A DNA stretch of 64,000 nucleotides from Acetispira formosa (nom. nud.) (lineage in GTDB: Bacteria > Desulfobacterota > Desulfarculia > Adiutricales > Adiutricaceae). The notes beneath the pieces are model-generated. The model had not been told where the DNA came from. It did no database searches and saw nothing but the letters and a program-made list of their open reading frames with translations. A program made the position numbers and the translations under genes. Position 1 is the first letter of the stretch; each line of letters begins with the position of its first letter. The stretch is from the NCBI GenBank assembly GCA_023525915.1, contig CP026657.1:930001-994000 (forward strand), written 5' to 3'. Positions 45,122 through 54,033 of the stretch are shown piece after piece.

Positions 45122-46408
45122 ATGTCCGATTACACTGCCATTAAAACGTCCATTCCGCCTCTGCTGTCCGTTTCCCCCTATACGGAAGCGGAACTGAAGG
45201 CCCTGGCCGATCCCCTCCCGCTGGCCGTCTGCGTCTATTCCACCGACACCCGGAAGTTTTACCTGGGCGACGGCCAGACCATGTTCGAAGATCTCATCGC
45301 CATTAATGAACTGGCAACCATTGAAATACTGAAAGAGCTGCTGGAGCAGAGCCTTTCGCAGGACCCCGGCAACGCCCTGGAAATGCGCGACGACGGCCTC
45401 TATTGCCCCACCGCCCAAATCCTTCTCAGCGGCGAAGGCCGGATGTGGGAAATTACCGGGGACGGCGAATCCGATGAGTTTGCTCTGCCGAATGCCTCAT
45501 CCCAGAAGCCGGAATCCTTTCTGGTGACCAGGGATGTGGCTATCGCCTCATTTCCGGCCGCCTCCATCACCACCGTCGTCAAGCCGCAGTTGGGATACGC
45601 CATGATCGGCCAGGGTCGTATCAAGTTTACCCAAACTCCGGTGGACGGCGAAACATTCCAGATCCGGGAATTGGGCTGGCTGCCGCTGAAGTCCGTAACA
45701 CCGCACGATCCGCTGGACGGGCTGAATCTGATCGGCACTATCACCGCTGAAAAACTCCAGCAGCAGCGAGAAGACATGTCCACCACCCAGATTGCCTTTC
45801 CCGGCGGCCTACCATATTCATCAAGCCCGGATCCTGACCCATATTACAGTGCCTCCGGCCTTTATAAAGACGTTGTAAAAGTCCGTACACTCTTTTATCC
45901 CATCAATAACTTCTCAATGATGAACGGCATTAGCACTTCGGGCCAGTGGATTCAGCAGAAATTCCCGGAAGCGCTAAAAATAAACCGGGTGACAATGATT
46001 TTAAATGACGGTGCGGCAGGCTCAAGAGTCAGCACCGTAGGGGGTTCTTACATTGATCCCACTACCCAGCAGTTGGTTTCCCTGGGCAATCAGTCTTATG
46101 ACTACACCGCCGCCAAACCGCAGACTTTCCAGTTTGGCGATGTTGAAAGCTCCGGCTTCCGCATCACCACCGTCAGCGGCGAAGCGACTTATTTCTGTAT
46201 CATCGGCAGCTTCACCGCCTGGGTGCACCGGGCCTGGCTGGAAAACGATACCGTCATCGTCGATGGCCGTGTCTATGTTGTGGTTGTTGATAATGATAAA
46301 AAGGAATTCGTGGATATCACAGATTCCGAATATGTTGATCTGAAGGATGACGGCACGCTCTTCCAGAAGATTGATGATGAATGGGTGGAGAGAACTCCCC
46401 TGACTTAA
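45122..46408 (+). CDS. Hypothetical protein, possibly phage tail-fibre-like, 428 aa
   Basis: ATG 45122 follows AAGGAGAACAAC. No signal peptide or TM segment. Gly/Ser/Thr/Asp-rich with many beta-like stretches. The start has the wording of phage structural proteins (LAVCVYSTDTRKFYLGDGQT, MFEDLIAINELATIEILKEL). The C-terminal half (GAAGSRVSTVGGSYIDPTTQ; FGDVESSGFRITTVSGEATY) looks like a jelly-roll. No other phage gene is adjacent. Assignment is a guess. Confidence 0.5.
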   Translation: MSDYTAIKTSIPPLLSVSPYTEAELKALADPLPLAVCVYSTDTRKFYLGDGQTMFEDLIAINELATIEILKELLEQSLSQDPGNALEMRDDGLYCPTAQILLSGEGRMWEITGDGESDEFALPNASSQKPESFLVTRDVAIASFPAASITTVVKPQLGYAMIGQGRIKFTQTPVDGETFQIRELGWLPLKSVTPHDPLDGLNLIGTITAEKLQQQREDMSTTQIAFPGGLPYSSSPDPDPYYSASGLYKDVVKVRTLFYPINNFSMMNGISTSGQWIQQKFPEALKINRVTMILNDGAAGSRVSTVGGSYIDPTTQQLVSLGNQSYDYTAAKPQTFQFGDVESSGFRITTVSGEATYFCIIGSFTAWVHRAWLENDTVIVDGRVYVVVVDNDKKEFVDITDSEYVDLKDDGTLFQKIDDEWVERTPLT

Positions 46409-46426
46409 CGGCCAGTCTCCACCAAC

Positions 46427-46484
46427 AAGTCCCAGGTTCGAAGCATTCCGCTATCGGCGGCATCGCAACGAACCTGGGACTTTT
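46427..46484 (+). terminator. Terminator after the 428-aa gene
   Basis: 14-bp perfect stem AAGTCCCAGGTTCG (46427-46440) / CGAACCTGGGACTT (46469-46482) with a 28-nt loop, then TTTT. Confidence 0.75.
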
Positions 46485-46535
46485 ATCAGGGCCTTTCTGG
46501 GGAGGCTGATGCTTCTCGAAAGGTGGAAAAAAATC

Positions 46536-47663
46536 TCAGGCCATTTCCACAATGGCCTTGCGGAACCTGATCAGCGAAATGGTAAAGAATACCCCGCCGA
46601 TTATGAACAAGGCCAGGAACGGAGGCCACACCACATCCAGTCCGGCCCCGCGATATAATATGCCCTGACCCAGTTCCACAAAGTGAGTGGTGGGGGCTAG
46701 CATCATGATATTCTGAACCGGCCCCGGCATGCTCTCGCGCGGCGTGGTGCCGCCGGAGAGCATCTGAAGCGGCAGCAGCACCAGAATCAAAAGCATACCG
46801 AACTGCGGCATGCTCCGGGCCACGGTAGCCATGAAAATGGCCATGGAAGTGGTGGCGAACAAATGGAGGGCTGCGCCGATCAAAAACAAGGTGATCGAAC
46901 CGGTGATAGGCACTGACAGAAGCCCCCGCACCACCAGCACCAGCGACAGCCCGGCCGCCACCAGCACTACCAGGCCCATCGACCATATCTTCGACAGCAT
47001 TATCTCAGTCGGGGTTACCGGCATGACCAATAAATGCTCAATAGTGCCATGCTCCTTTTCGCGGATCAGGGCCGCGCCGGTCAGGATGATTGAGAGCATG
47101 GTCACATTGTTGATTATCTCCATCAAAGATCCGAACCACGAAGTGGTGAGGTTCGGATTAAAACGCATCCGCAAGCTCAGCTCCACCGGCTGGCTCTCCG
47201 GGGCGCGATACCGCGCCACAAACTCACCCACCTCATCCATGATCATCTGCTGAATATAGCCGCTGCCGGTAAAGGCCTGGCTCATGCGCGTAGCGTCCAC
47301 ATTCAGTTGCAGATCCGGGGTTTTACCGGCCAGCACGTCTCGCTGAAACTGCGGAGGGATGTTCAGGACGAAAGTGTATTCACCCGTATCCATGCCCCGA
47401 TCCATTTTATCGAGGGTGATATCCTCCGGCGGCAGAAAGCGGGGCGGGAAAAAGGCCGAAATCATGCGGCTGGAAAGCTGTGAAACGTCCTCATCCACCA
47501 CTGCCATTGAGGCGTTGTTAAGGGTTTCCGGTATGGCCGTGGCTGATGAGTAAATGGTCACCGTAAAGGAGAAAATCACCAGCACCACTAAAATGGGATC
47601 GCGGGCCAGGCTCCACAGTTCCTTGACTCCCAGCCTGTATATATTGTCCAGATGCTTTCTCAT
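46536..47663 (-). CDS. yhhJ: ABC-2 type permease, YhhJ-like
   Basis: 375 aa, the length of E. coli YhhJ. N-terminal TM, large extracytoplasmic loop (about 50-175), then five TM segments; the family wording [20 protein letters not shown] and [20 protein letters not shown] is clear. Its ATG overlaps the rbbA-like stop by 4 nt. It would be the second permease of the exporter. Confidence 0.88.
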   Translation of the reverse strand: MRKHLDNIYRLGVKELWSLARDPILVVLVIFSFTVTIYSSATAIPETLNNASMAVVDEDVSQLSSRMISAFFPPRFLPPEDITLDKMDRGMDTGEYTFVLNIPPQFQRDVLAGKTPDLQLNVDATRMSQAFTGSGYIQQMIMDEVGEFVARYRAPESQPVELSLRMRFNPNLTTSWFGSLMEIINNVTMLSIILTGAALIREKEHGTIEHLLVMPVTPTEIMLSKIWSMGLVVLVAAGLSLVLVVRGLLSVPITGSITLFLIGAALHLFATTSMAIFMATVARSMPQFGMLLILVLLPLQMLSGGTTPRESMPGPVQNIMMLAPTTHFVELGQGILYRGAGLDVVWPPFLALFIIGGVFFTISLIRFRKAIVEMA

Positions 47664-50416
47664 GTTTCCTGCTTTTTCAGAAGGGCGATGGAGAGCGCCA
47701 GAATTAAGGGAAAGGTTATGGCCAGCATTCCCATGGCCCCGGTGAGGTCGCCAAAGCCCAGGGCCTTGTTGAAAACGCCGCGGCTGATGATCAGCATATG
47801 TGTGGTGGGATAAATCGAGCCGACCAGTTTGCCCATGCCCTCCAGTGATGAAGTTGAATTGATCATGCCTGAAAACTGCACGGCCGGGAGAATCGTCCCG
47901 ATCATGGTTATGAACATGGCCGCAATCTGACTGCGAGTGAAGGTGGAGGCCAACAGGCCCATGCCGGTGGCGATAAGGCAGTAGAGAAACGCGGCCACGG
48001 TGAGGGTCAGGAAGCTGCCCTTGACGGGTACGTCAAAAGCGGTGACCGACAGAAGCACCATCAGGAAAAAATTGAGCATGGCCAGAAGGACATAGGGAAT
48101 TTGCTTGCCCAGAAGAAATTCCGTTCTGGTGACCGGGGTGACATAAAGATTGATGATGGAGCCCAGTTCCTTCTCCCGCACCACCGAGAGAGCGGCCAGC
48201 ATGGAGGGCAGCATCAGTAAAAGAATGGGAATGACGGCCGGGACCATGGCCGGCAAGCTCTCCACATCCGGGTTATAGCGGAAGCGTACCTGAATGTCGG
48301 CCAGGGCCGACGGCGCTGAGCCGGTGCGGCTGCCAGCCTGGGCCACCAGCCATTCCTGGTGCATGCCCCGCACATAACCCTGAATAGTTTCGGCCCGCTG
48401 GGGCATGGCCCCATCCACCCAGGCCCCCACCTCCACCGGATCGCCGCGCTGAAATTTGCGGGCGAAGCCGGGCGGTATCTCAATCACCAGCGACAGCTTG
48501 CCGCTGCGCATGCGCTTATCCAGCTCCGCGTAATCATGCACCGGCGGCTGCTCGATAAAATAGCGGGAGCCGGAAATGTTGAGCGCATAGTTGTTGCTTA
48601 GGCCGGTCTGGTCGCGGTCCAGCACGGCGTAGCTCAATTCATTGACATCCATGCTGATGCCGAAGCCGATGACCAGCATTAAAATGATGGAACCCAACAG
48701 GGCCAGAGTGGTGCGGACCGGATCGCGTTTCAGTTCCAGCGATTCCCGCCAGGTGTAGCTCAGCATGCGGCCGGGGCTGAAACGGCGCTCCGCCTTTTTC
48801 AAAGTTTCTTCCTTGGATTCCTCCGTACCTTCCGCTACGCGGGTTTCGCCCTCCCCTTCCGGCTCGGCCCCGTCTCCGGCCTCCTTCAAATACTGAATAA
48901 AAGCGGCTTCCAAATCTTTGGCCCCGCTTTTTTCCACCAGTTCCACCGGAGGATCGCTGGCCAGAACCTTTCCGGCGTGCATCAGGGAAATGCGGTCACA
49001 GCGCTCGGCCTCATTCATGAAGTGGGTGGAAATGAAAATCGTCACCTTGTCGTTGCGGGATAGGTCGATCATGAAGCGCCAGAAATTGTCGCGGGCAATT
49101 GGGTCAACGCCGGAGGTCGGTTCGTCCAGAATCAGGAGCCCCGGCTTGTGAACCATGGCCACCGCCAGCGAAAGACGCTGGCGCACACCCAGAGGGAGAT
49201 TGTCGGGGAGGCTATCCTGGATTTTCATCAGGTCAAAGCGTTTGCTCATTTCTTCGACCCGGCCGGGGATCTCGTCTTCAGGCACATGAAAGAGGCGGGC
49301 GTGGAGAACCAGATTTTGGCGCACGGTCAATTCGCTGTACAGGGAAAAGGCCTGCGACATATAGCCGACATTGCGCCGCGTCTCCATATCCTCGGAATCG
49401 ACTTCATTTCCGAAAAGCCAGGCCTGTCCCTCTGTGGCCGGGAGCAGACCGGTCAGTATTTTCATAGTGGTGGATTTGCCGCTGCCGTTGGAACCCAGAA
49501 AGCCAAAAATCTCACCTTTGCGGATGCGGAAAGTCACATGGTCAACAGCCACGAAATCACCGAACTTCTTGGTCAACCCCTTGGCTTCGATAGCCACGTC
49601 ATCATCCTGGCCTAAATCCAGGGGTTTGATTTCTACCGGTTCGTAACCCTCCCTTTTTTCTTCCGGCAGAAGTTTGATGAAAGCCGATTCCAGTGAATCA
49701 CTGCCCGTTTTCTCCAGAAGCTCTTCGGGGCTGCCGGTATCCAGAATCTTGCCGTCGTCCATAGCCACCAGCCAGTCGAAGCGCTCGGCCTCATCCATAT
49801 AGGCAGTGGCCACTATCACACTCATGCCCGGCTGCTCCTTGCGGACCCGGCCTATCAGATCCCAGAACTGGGCCCGGGCCAAAGGGTCCACGCCGGTGGT
49901 GGGTTCATCCAGAATCAAAAGGTCGGGATCGTGAATCAGGGAACTGCACAGGCCCAATTTCTGTTTCATGCCGCCGGAAAGTTTCCCGGCCGGGCGATCC
50001 AGAAATTCATTCAGGCCCGTCGACCGGGTCAGATAATCAATGCGGCGGCGGCGCTCTTCAGCATCGTGGCCAAAGAGGCGGGCAAAGAACTGTAAATTCT
50101 CTTCGACCGACAGCATGGGATACAGGTTCTTTCCCAGCCCTTGGGGCATATAGGCAATGAGCGGCCCGACCTTGTCGCGGTGGGCTTTTTCCGTCATACC
50201 GCCGCCCAGAACATCCACCGTGCCTTCCTGCACCGCCCTGGCCCCGGAGATCAGCGACAGCAGGCTCGATTTACCCACGCCGTCCGGCCCGATGAAGCCG
50301 ATCATCAGACCCGAAGGAATATCCAGCGAAACGCCGTCAAGGGCGCGCGTCTTGCCATAATGGAGAGACACTCCCTCAAGATGCACCACCGGAGCTTTGG
50401 ACTCATTGCCGCTCAT
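47660..50416 (-). CDS. rbbA: RbbA-like fused ABC exporter (ATPase-ATPase-permease)
   Basis: 918 aa, near the 911 of E. coli RbbA (YhiH). NBD1: Walker [11 protein letters not shown] (about 35-44), signature [12 protein letters not shown], Walker [17 protein letters not shown]2: Walker [11 protein letters not shown] (about 310), a degenerate signature [12 protein letters not shown], Walker [14 protein letters not shown]. The C-terminal ABC-2 permease half (about 545-915) has six TM segments. RbbA was described as a ribosome-bound ATPase in E. coli, but this operon looks like an export system. Confidence 0.9.
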   Translation of the reverse strand: MSGNESKAPVVHLEGVSLHYGKTRALDGVSLDIPSGLMIGFIGPDGVGKSSLLSLISGARAVQEGTVDVLGGGMTEKAHRDKVGPLIAYMPQGLGKNLYPMLSVEENLQFFARLFGHDAEERRRRIDYLTRSTGLNEFLDRPAGKLSGGMKQKLGLCSSLIHDPDLLILDEPTTGVDPLARAQFWDLIGRVRKEQPGMSVIVATAYMDEAERFDWLVAMDDGKILDTGSPEELLEKTGSDSLESAFIKLLPEEKREGYEPVEIKPLDLGQDDDVAIEAKGLTKKFGDFVAVDHVTFRIRKGEIFGFLGSNGSGKSTTMKILTGLLPATEGQAWLFGNEVDSEDMETRRNVGYMSQAFSLYSELTVRQNLVLHARLFHVPEDEIPGRVEEMSKRFDLMKIQDSLPDNLPLGVRQRLSLAVAMVHKPGLLILDEPTSGVDPIARDNFWRFMIDLSRNDKVTIFISTHFMNEAERCDRISLMHAGKVLASDPPVELVEKSGAKDLEAAFIQYLKEAGDGAEPEGEGETRVAEGTEESKEETLKKAERRFSPGRMLSYTWRESLELKRDPVRTTLALLGSIILMLVIGFGISMDVNELSYAVLDRDQTGLSNNYALNISGSRYFIEQPPVHDYAELDKRMRSGKLSLVIEIPPGFARKFQRGDPVEVGAWVDGAMPQRAETIQGYVRGMHQEWLVAQAGSRTGSAPSALADIQVRFRYNPDVESLPAMVPAVIPILLLMLPSMLAALSVVREKELGSIINLYVTPVTRTEFLLGKQIPYVLLAMLNFFLMVLLSVTAFDVPVKGSFLTLTVAAFLYCLIATGMGLLASTFTRSQIAAMFITMIGTILPAVQFSGMINSTSSLEGMGKLVGSIYPTTHMLIISRGVFNKALGFGDLTGAMGMLAITFPLILALSIALLKKQET

Positions 50417-51492
50417 TTGTCCCCGCTCTTGACGGCAAAGGATTCAGGCCACTGGGCCTCGGGATCGATCTTGACCCAGGCCATGCCGGGCAAGCCCGTT
50501 TTGACGTATTCCAGATGCTTCCGCAACAGGCTGCGGTCGATTTGGGCCTTGATTCTGAACATTAGCTTTTCGCGTTCGCTGGCCGTCTCCACGGTTTTAG
50601 GCGTAAACTGGGCTGTGCTGGCCACATAGGTAATGGTGGCCGGGACCGGATAATCCGGCGCGGCGTCGAGAATGATGCGAGCTTCGCTGCCATAGCGCAC
50701 CGCCCCGGTTTCCGTGGCCGGGAGAAAGAAGGTCATGTAGACATCGGAGAGGTCAACCAGGTTGAGCACCTTGCCGCCAACCCCAAGCACCTCGCCGGGC
50801 TGGGCGATCCGGTATTGAATGCGGCCGCTTCTGGGCGCAACCAGGGTGCTGTCTTTGATATCGGCCTCGATTTTATCAATGGTGGCCTGGGCCGCTTTGA
50901 CCGTGGCCTGCGCGCCCACAGCCTCGGCTTTGGCCGTCTGTAAAGCCGCCTCAGCCACAGCCACCTGGGCCTCGGCGGAGGCCACGGCCGCCTTGGCCCC
51001 GTGCATGCTGGTGACTTCGTCATCATACTGCTGGTCGGCCACAACCGCGCGCTTGGTCAGGACCACAGTGCGGTCCAGCCGACGCTGGATGGAATCCAAT
51101 TCGCTTTCTCGCTGGGTCACGGTAGCCTGGGCGGCCAGCTTATCGCTCTCACGCAGGCTGATCTGGGCCTTGGCGCTGGCTTCAGAGGTCAGGGCCTGCT
51201 GATACTGGGCCTTAGCCTCCGCCAGCTGGGCCTGGAGCACGTCGGTCTGCATTATGGCCAGGATCTGCCCGGCCTCCACAAAATCGCCCTCGTCCACCCT
51301 TATTTCCTCAACCCGGCCGGCCAGTTTGGTGGCGATGTCGATTTCGGTGGCCTCAATGCGGCCGTTGCCGCCGGCGAAACCTTTGCCGGGGCCGTTGTCC
51401 TGAAGGCTGTCCCAGACGTAATACCCGATAAGCCCGAGCACCGCCAGCACACCCACAATGATCAGAATCTTTTTGACGCGCGGATTTTTCAT
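50413..51492 (-). CDS. yhiI: HlyD-family periplasmic adaptor, YhiI-like
   Basis: 359 aa. N-terminal membrane anchor [20 protein letters not shown]; two lipoyl-like halves ([20 protein letters not shown] and [20 protein letters not shown]) around an Ala/Gln-rich coiled coil (about 75-210); beta-barrel end. It links the inner-membrane ABC complex to an outer-membrane channel, not seen here. First gene of the three; it overlaps rbbA by 4 nt. Confidence 0.9.
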   Translation of the reverse strand: MKNPRVKKILIIVGVLAVLGLIGYYVWDSLQDNGPGKGFAGGNGRIEATEIDIATKLAGRVEEIRVDEGDFVEAGQILAIMQTDVLQAQLAEAKAQYQQALTSEASAKAQISLRESDKLAAQATVTQRESELDSIQRRLDRTVVLTKRAVVADQQYDDEVTSMHGAKAAVASAEAQVAVAEAALQTAKAEAVGAQATVKAAQATIDKIEADIKDSTLVAPRSGRIQYRIAQPGEVLGVGGKVLNLVDLSDVYMTFFLPATETGAVRYGSEARIILDAAPDYPVPATITYVASTAQFTPKTVETASEREKLMFRIKAQIDRSLLRKHLEYVKTGLPGMAWVKIDPEAQWPESFAVKSGDK

Positions 51493-51714
51493 CTCTACCT
51501 CCGGCAGCCAGATGCTTCTGACTAATATATTTTACATTTGCTATTATATACCGAACCGGTCAAAAATTCCAATGGTTATATAAAACTATCAACATATTAA
51601 TTTTATTAAACCCCAAATTTATGTCAAGAAAATTAAACTATGAAGGTCAATATTACAGAGTTATCTATCAAAAAAGGAACTATATACTTTAATTGCAATG
51701 AACCCATTGACCCG

Positions 51715-52079
51715 CCGAAAGCCGGGGATTGATTTTGTCCCGTCGAGGTGTAGGGGGTCTTTAGTCACAGAGCCGGGACAAAATCAATCCCCGGCTTCCG
51801 GCTCCCACAGTGGCTATTCACACTTTTCAGCCCGGGGGAAAGACGATCAAGTAGCCGCCGGGGGAAATGTTTTTGCCCGGTGAGGTGACTAGAAGTCATT
51901 TCATAAATAAGATTTTTGTTTCCTGGCTAGGCGCGAAGGCTTTTTAAGCGCAGGAATATACGACATATTTTGAGCATTAAAAAGACTGAGCAACGACGCC
52001 AGGGAGCAAAAAGATATTTATGAAATGACTTCTAAAGACCCCCGGAACCTCACCGGGCAAAAACATTTCCCCCGGCGGC
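51715..52079. repeat. Repeat family A, copy 3, with MITE G inside module 1
   Basis: Module 2: arms about 51715-51742 and 51774-51801 with a more divergent inner stem. The spacer is 51802-51853. Module 1: perfect 33-bp arms 51854-51886 and 52047-52079, whose loop is split by a 141-bp element at its TA. Outer ends TTGACCCGCCG and GGCGGTCACCCGC match the other copies. Confidence 0.88.
51890..52034. mobile_element. MITE-like element G with TA target duplication
   Basis: 141 bp between duplicated TA (51890-51891, 52033-52034). Perfect 18-bp terminal repeats GAAGTCATTTCATAAATA (51892-51909) and complement (52015-52032), imperfectly extended to about 36 bp (TTCCTGGC / GCCAGGGA). TA duplication is the hallmark of IS630/Tc1-mariner transposition. 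No transposase is inside, so it moved in trans. Confidence 0.85.
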
Positions 52080-52185
52080 GGTCACCCGCTTTTCCGCAAT
52101 TGTGACATTAATCGTACGCTGGCGTTAAGCACCTTAATTCATTGTTGAATAATGTCATTGCAAGTTGAATATACAGTTCCCCAAA

Positions 52186-52230
52186 AAATATCGCGCTCAA
52201 GTCGTCAAAAGTGACTTGCGCGCGATATTT
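52186..52230. repeat. Isolated strong hairpin
   Basis: AAATATCGCGC (52186-52196) / GCGCGATATTT (52220-52230) is perfect, with CAAGTC/GACTTG nested inside. No gene ends nearby. The stretch 52085-52407 shows no gene. Confidence 0.5.
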
Positions 52231-52407
52231 AGTCACAGCCTGACTGCCGAACCGCGGCGGCCCCTAAGGGCTTGAGTCTTCATGGAATATTGCGCTCGCC
52301 ATAATAATCCGCTCGCTGTTTCCGTGATCAAGATAACCGCTTCGCCGGTGATGCGGCAGGTTCAAGCCCGACACGGCCGGGCAGATCATTTTCTGAAACC
52401 ATGAAAA

Positions 52408-52887
52408 TCAATCCACGGCGTCAAGCTTGGCTTTGGCCTTGTCAACAGCCGCATCAGCCATGGCTTTGCCGCTGTCGGCCTTGGCCTTGGCCTGGGCCAC
52501 GAGTTTGTCCTTTTCGGCCTTGGCGGTTTTTTCGGCCGCTTTCACATCGGCCTTAACTTCCTTGACATAGGCCTTACCCTCATCCTTTACGGCCGACAGG
52601 CGATCCTTGGCTGCCTGCACGGTGCGGCCCCCATAGCTGTCGTCAGCATATTTCTTGGCCATACGGACTTCATCATTGGCCCGGTCTCTGGCTATTTCAG
52701 CCTCGGTTTTAGCCTGCTTGACGGCGTCTTTTCCGGCCGTCTTGACCTGATCAACGCCGGCTTTGGCGGCGCTTTTAACTGACGAGACATCGTCTTTCAG
52801 GCGGTCCTTGAGGTCGGCGGCCTGATCCTTGGTCATGTCCAGTTCGTTCTCGGCTCTAGCTTGGGTAGTAACTTGCTGTATAGACAT
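52408..52887 (-). CDS. Ala/Lys/Asp-rich helical protein (LEA/apolipoprotein-like), 159 aa
   Basis: Start ATG 52887 behind AGGAG (the longer frame from 52959 has no such signal). Composition is dominated by Ala, Lys, Asp with 11-mer-like helical periodicity (AKAGVDQVKTAGKDAVKQAK; VKADVKAAEKTAKAEKDKLV). No signal peptide. Such proteins often protect against desiccation or osmotic stress. Paired with the exported gene at 53047-53733 on the same strand. Confidence 0.7.
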   Translation of the reverse strand: MSIQQVTTQARAENELDMTKDQAADLKDRLKDDVSSVKSAAKAGVDQVKTAGKDAVKQAKTEAEIARDRANDEVRMAKKYADDSYGGRTVQAAKDRLSAVKDEGKAYVKEVKADVKAAEKTAKAEKDKLVAQAKAKADSGKAMADAAVDKAKAKLDAVD

Positions 52888-53046
52888 TGTATTTCTCCTA
52901 AAAAGGGATTTGTGTTGTTGAACCGGCGCTCCCATCAGCCATTGACGACGGGCCGTCAATCAGTTTTCCAGCCTGACCTCAAAATGACCAAGTCTTCCCG
53001 TCCAGAGTCAATTGCTGATAATTGCGCCATCTCGAAAGGCCAGGCC

Positions 53047-53733
53047 TCACTTGCCGTGGTCGTTTTCCATCATGCCGACTTCCCGGTCATGCACGACTCC
53101 GACTTCAGTATAGGGTTCGTGGATATTGGAAGCGGGCACACCGGCGCCAACCGCGCGGTCACGATTGTCCATCATATTTTCGCGGGCGTCCTGGCGGGCT
53201 TCATTCATCTTTTCAGAAGCGTCATGACGGGCGTCGGTAATTTCCTTGTTCATCTTGCCGCGAGCCTTGTCGTCACGCTCCTTCAATTCGGCGGCAGCCT
53301 GGCGGCGGGCCTCCATTTCATCGGAACGGGCCTCATTTATGGACTTGCGGCCCTCTTCCCTGGCCTCATGGGCTTTTTCCTGAGCTTTGGCGATATCTTT
53401 GTGGGCCTTTTCCTCAATATCCTTTATATCGCTTTTGGCGTTTTCGCTGCTCTTGCGGGCGTCATCCATAGCTTTGTTGTAGGCTTCACGGCTGTCCTGA
53501 CGGGCTTTTTCCACATCTTCCCGCGCCTTGGCCACCGACTTATCCGCGTCAATGCGGGCGTCACGCATGGTCTCGTTGGCTTTCTGACGGGCTTCGCGTT
53601 CAGTTTCGGTCAGTTCCTGCCTGGCTTTCTGATCGGCCTCTTTCATCTCCTGTGTGGCGGTCTGCGCGAACATGGGGGAGGCGACTAATAGAAAGGCGGC
53701 CGCAATAGTTGAACCAAACATTACCTTGCTCAT
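53047..53733 (-). CDS. Exported charged coiled-coil protein, 228 aa
   Basis: ATG 53733 follows AAAGGA. Signal peptide MSKVMFGSTIAAAFLLVASP, then MFAQTATQ. The next ~165 residues are almost all Ala/Glu/Lys/Arg/Asp in repeating heptads (KARQELTETEREARQKANET; EKAHEAREEGRKSINEARSD). The C-terminal tail is HEPYTEVGVVHDREVGMMEN. Periplasmic, structural or stress role inferred only. Confidence 0.7.
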   Translation of the reverse strand: MSKVMFGSTIAAAFLLVASPMFAQTATQEMKEADQKARQELTETEREARQKANETMRDARIDADKSVAKAREDVEKARQDSREAYNKAMDDARKSSENAKSDIKDIEEKAHKDIAKAQEKAHEAREEGRKSINEARSDEMEARRQAAAELKERDDKARGKMNKEITDARHDASEKMNEARQDARENMMDNRDRAVGAGVPASNIHEPYTEVGVVHDREVGMMENDHGK

Positions 53734-53923
53734 GATATATGTTCCTTTCATGAAATTATGTTGTGATGAAAATACCTCGGTGGTGTCAATTGAGGTCAGG
53801 CGGGGAGTTGGCTGAGCAACTCTATGAGATATATGCTACACCATTCTTAATTTATGTCAATATTTTTTAGTAAATATCAAAAAAATTACAAATGAATCTC
53901 AATATAAGTTCAACAATAAAGCA

Positions 53924-53951
53924 CAAAAAAGCGGCTGAATAAATCAGCCGC
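53924..53951 (-). terminator. Terminator of recQ
   Basis: GCGGCTGA (53931-53938) / TCAGCCGC (53944-53951), 5-nt loop, then a T-run on the minus strand (53930-53924). It sits in an AT-rich intergenic region (53760-54030) that holds nothing else. Confidence 0.85.
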
Positions 53952-54033
53952 CTTTAATAAATATATTATTATTTATATTAAATATAATGTACAATATGAA
54001 TAATAAAATTATATTATGTTTATTTAAATATAA

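Noticed and set aside
45122-46408. Start of a prophage
   Set aside because: Only one loosely phage-like protein; no capsid, terminase, integrase or lysis gene around it.
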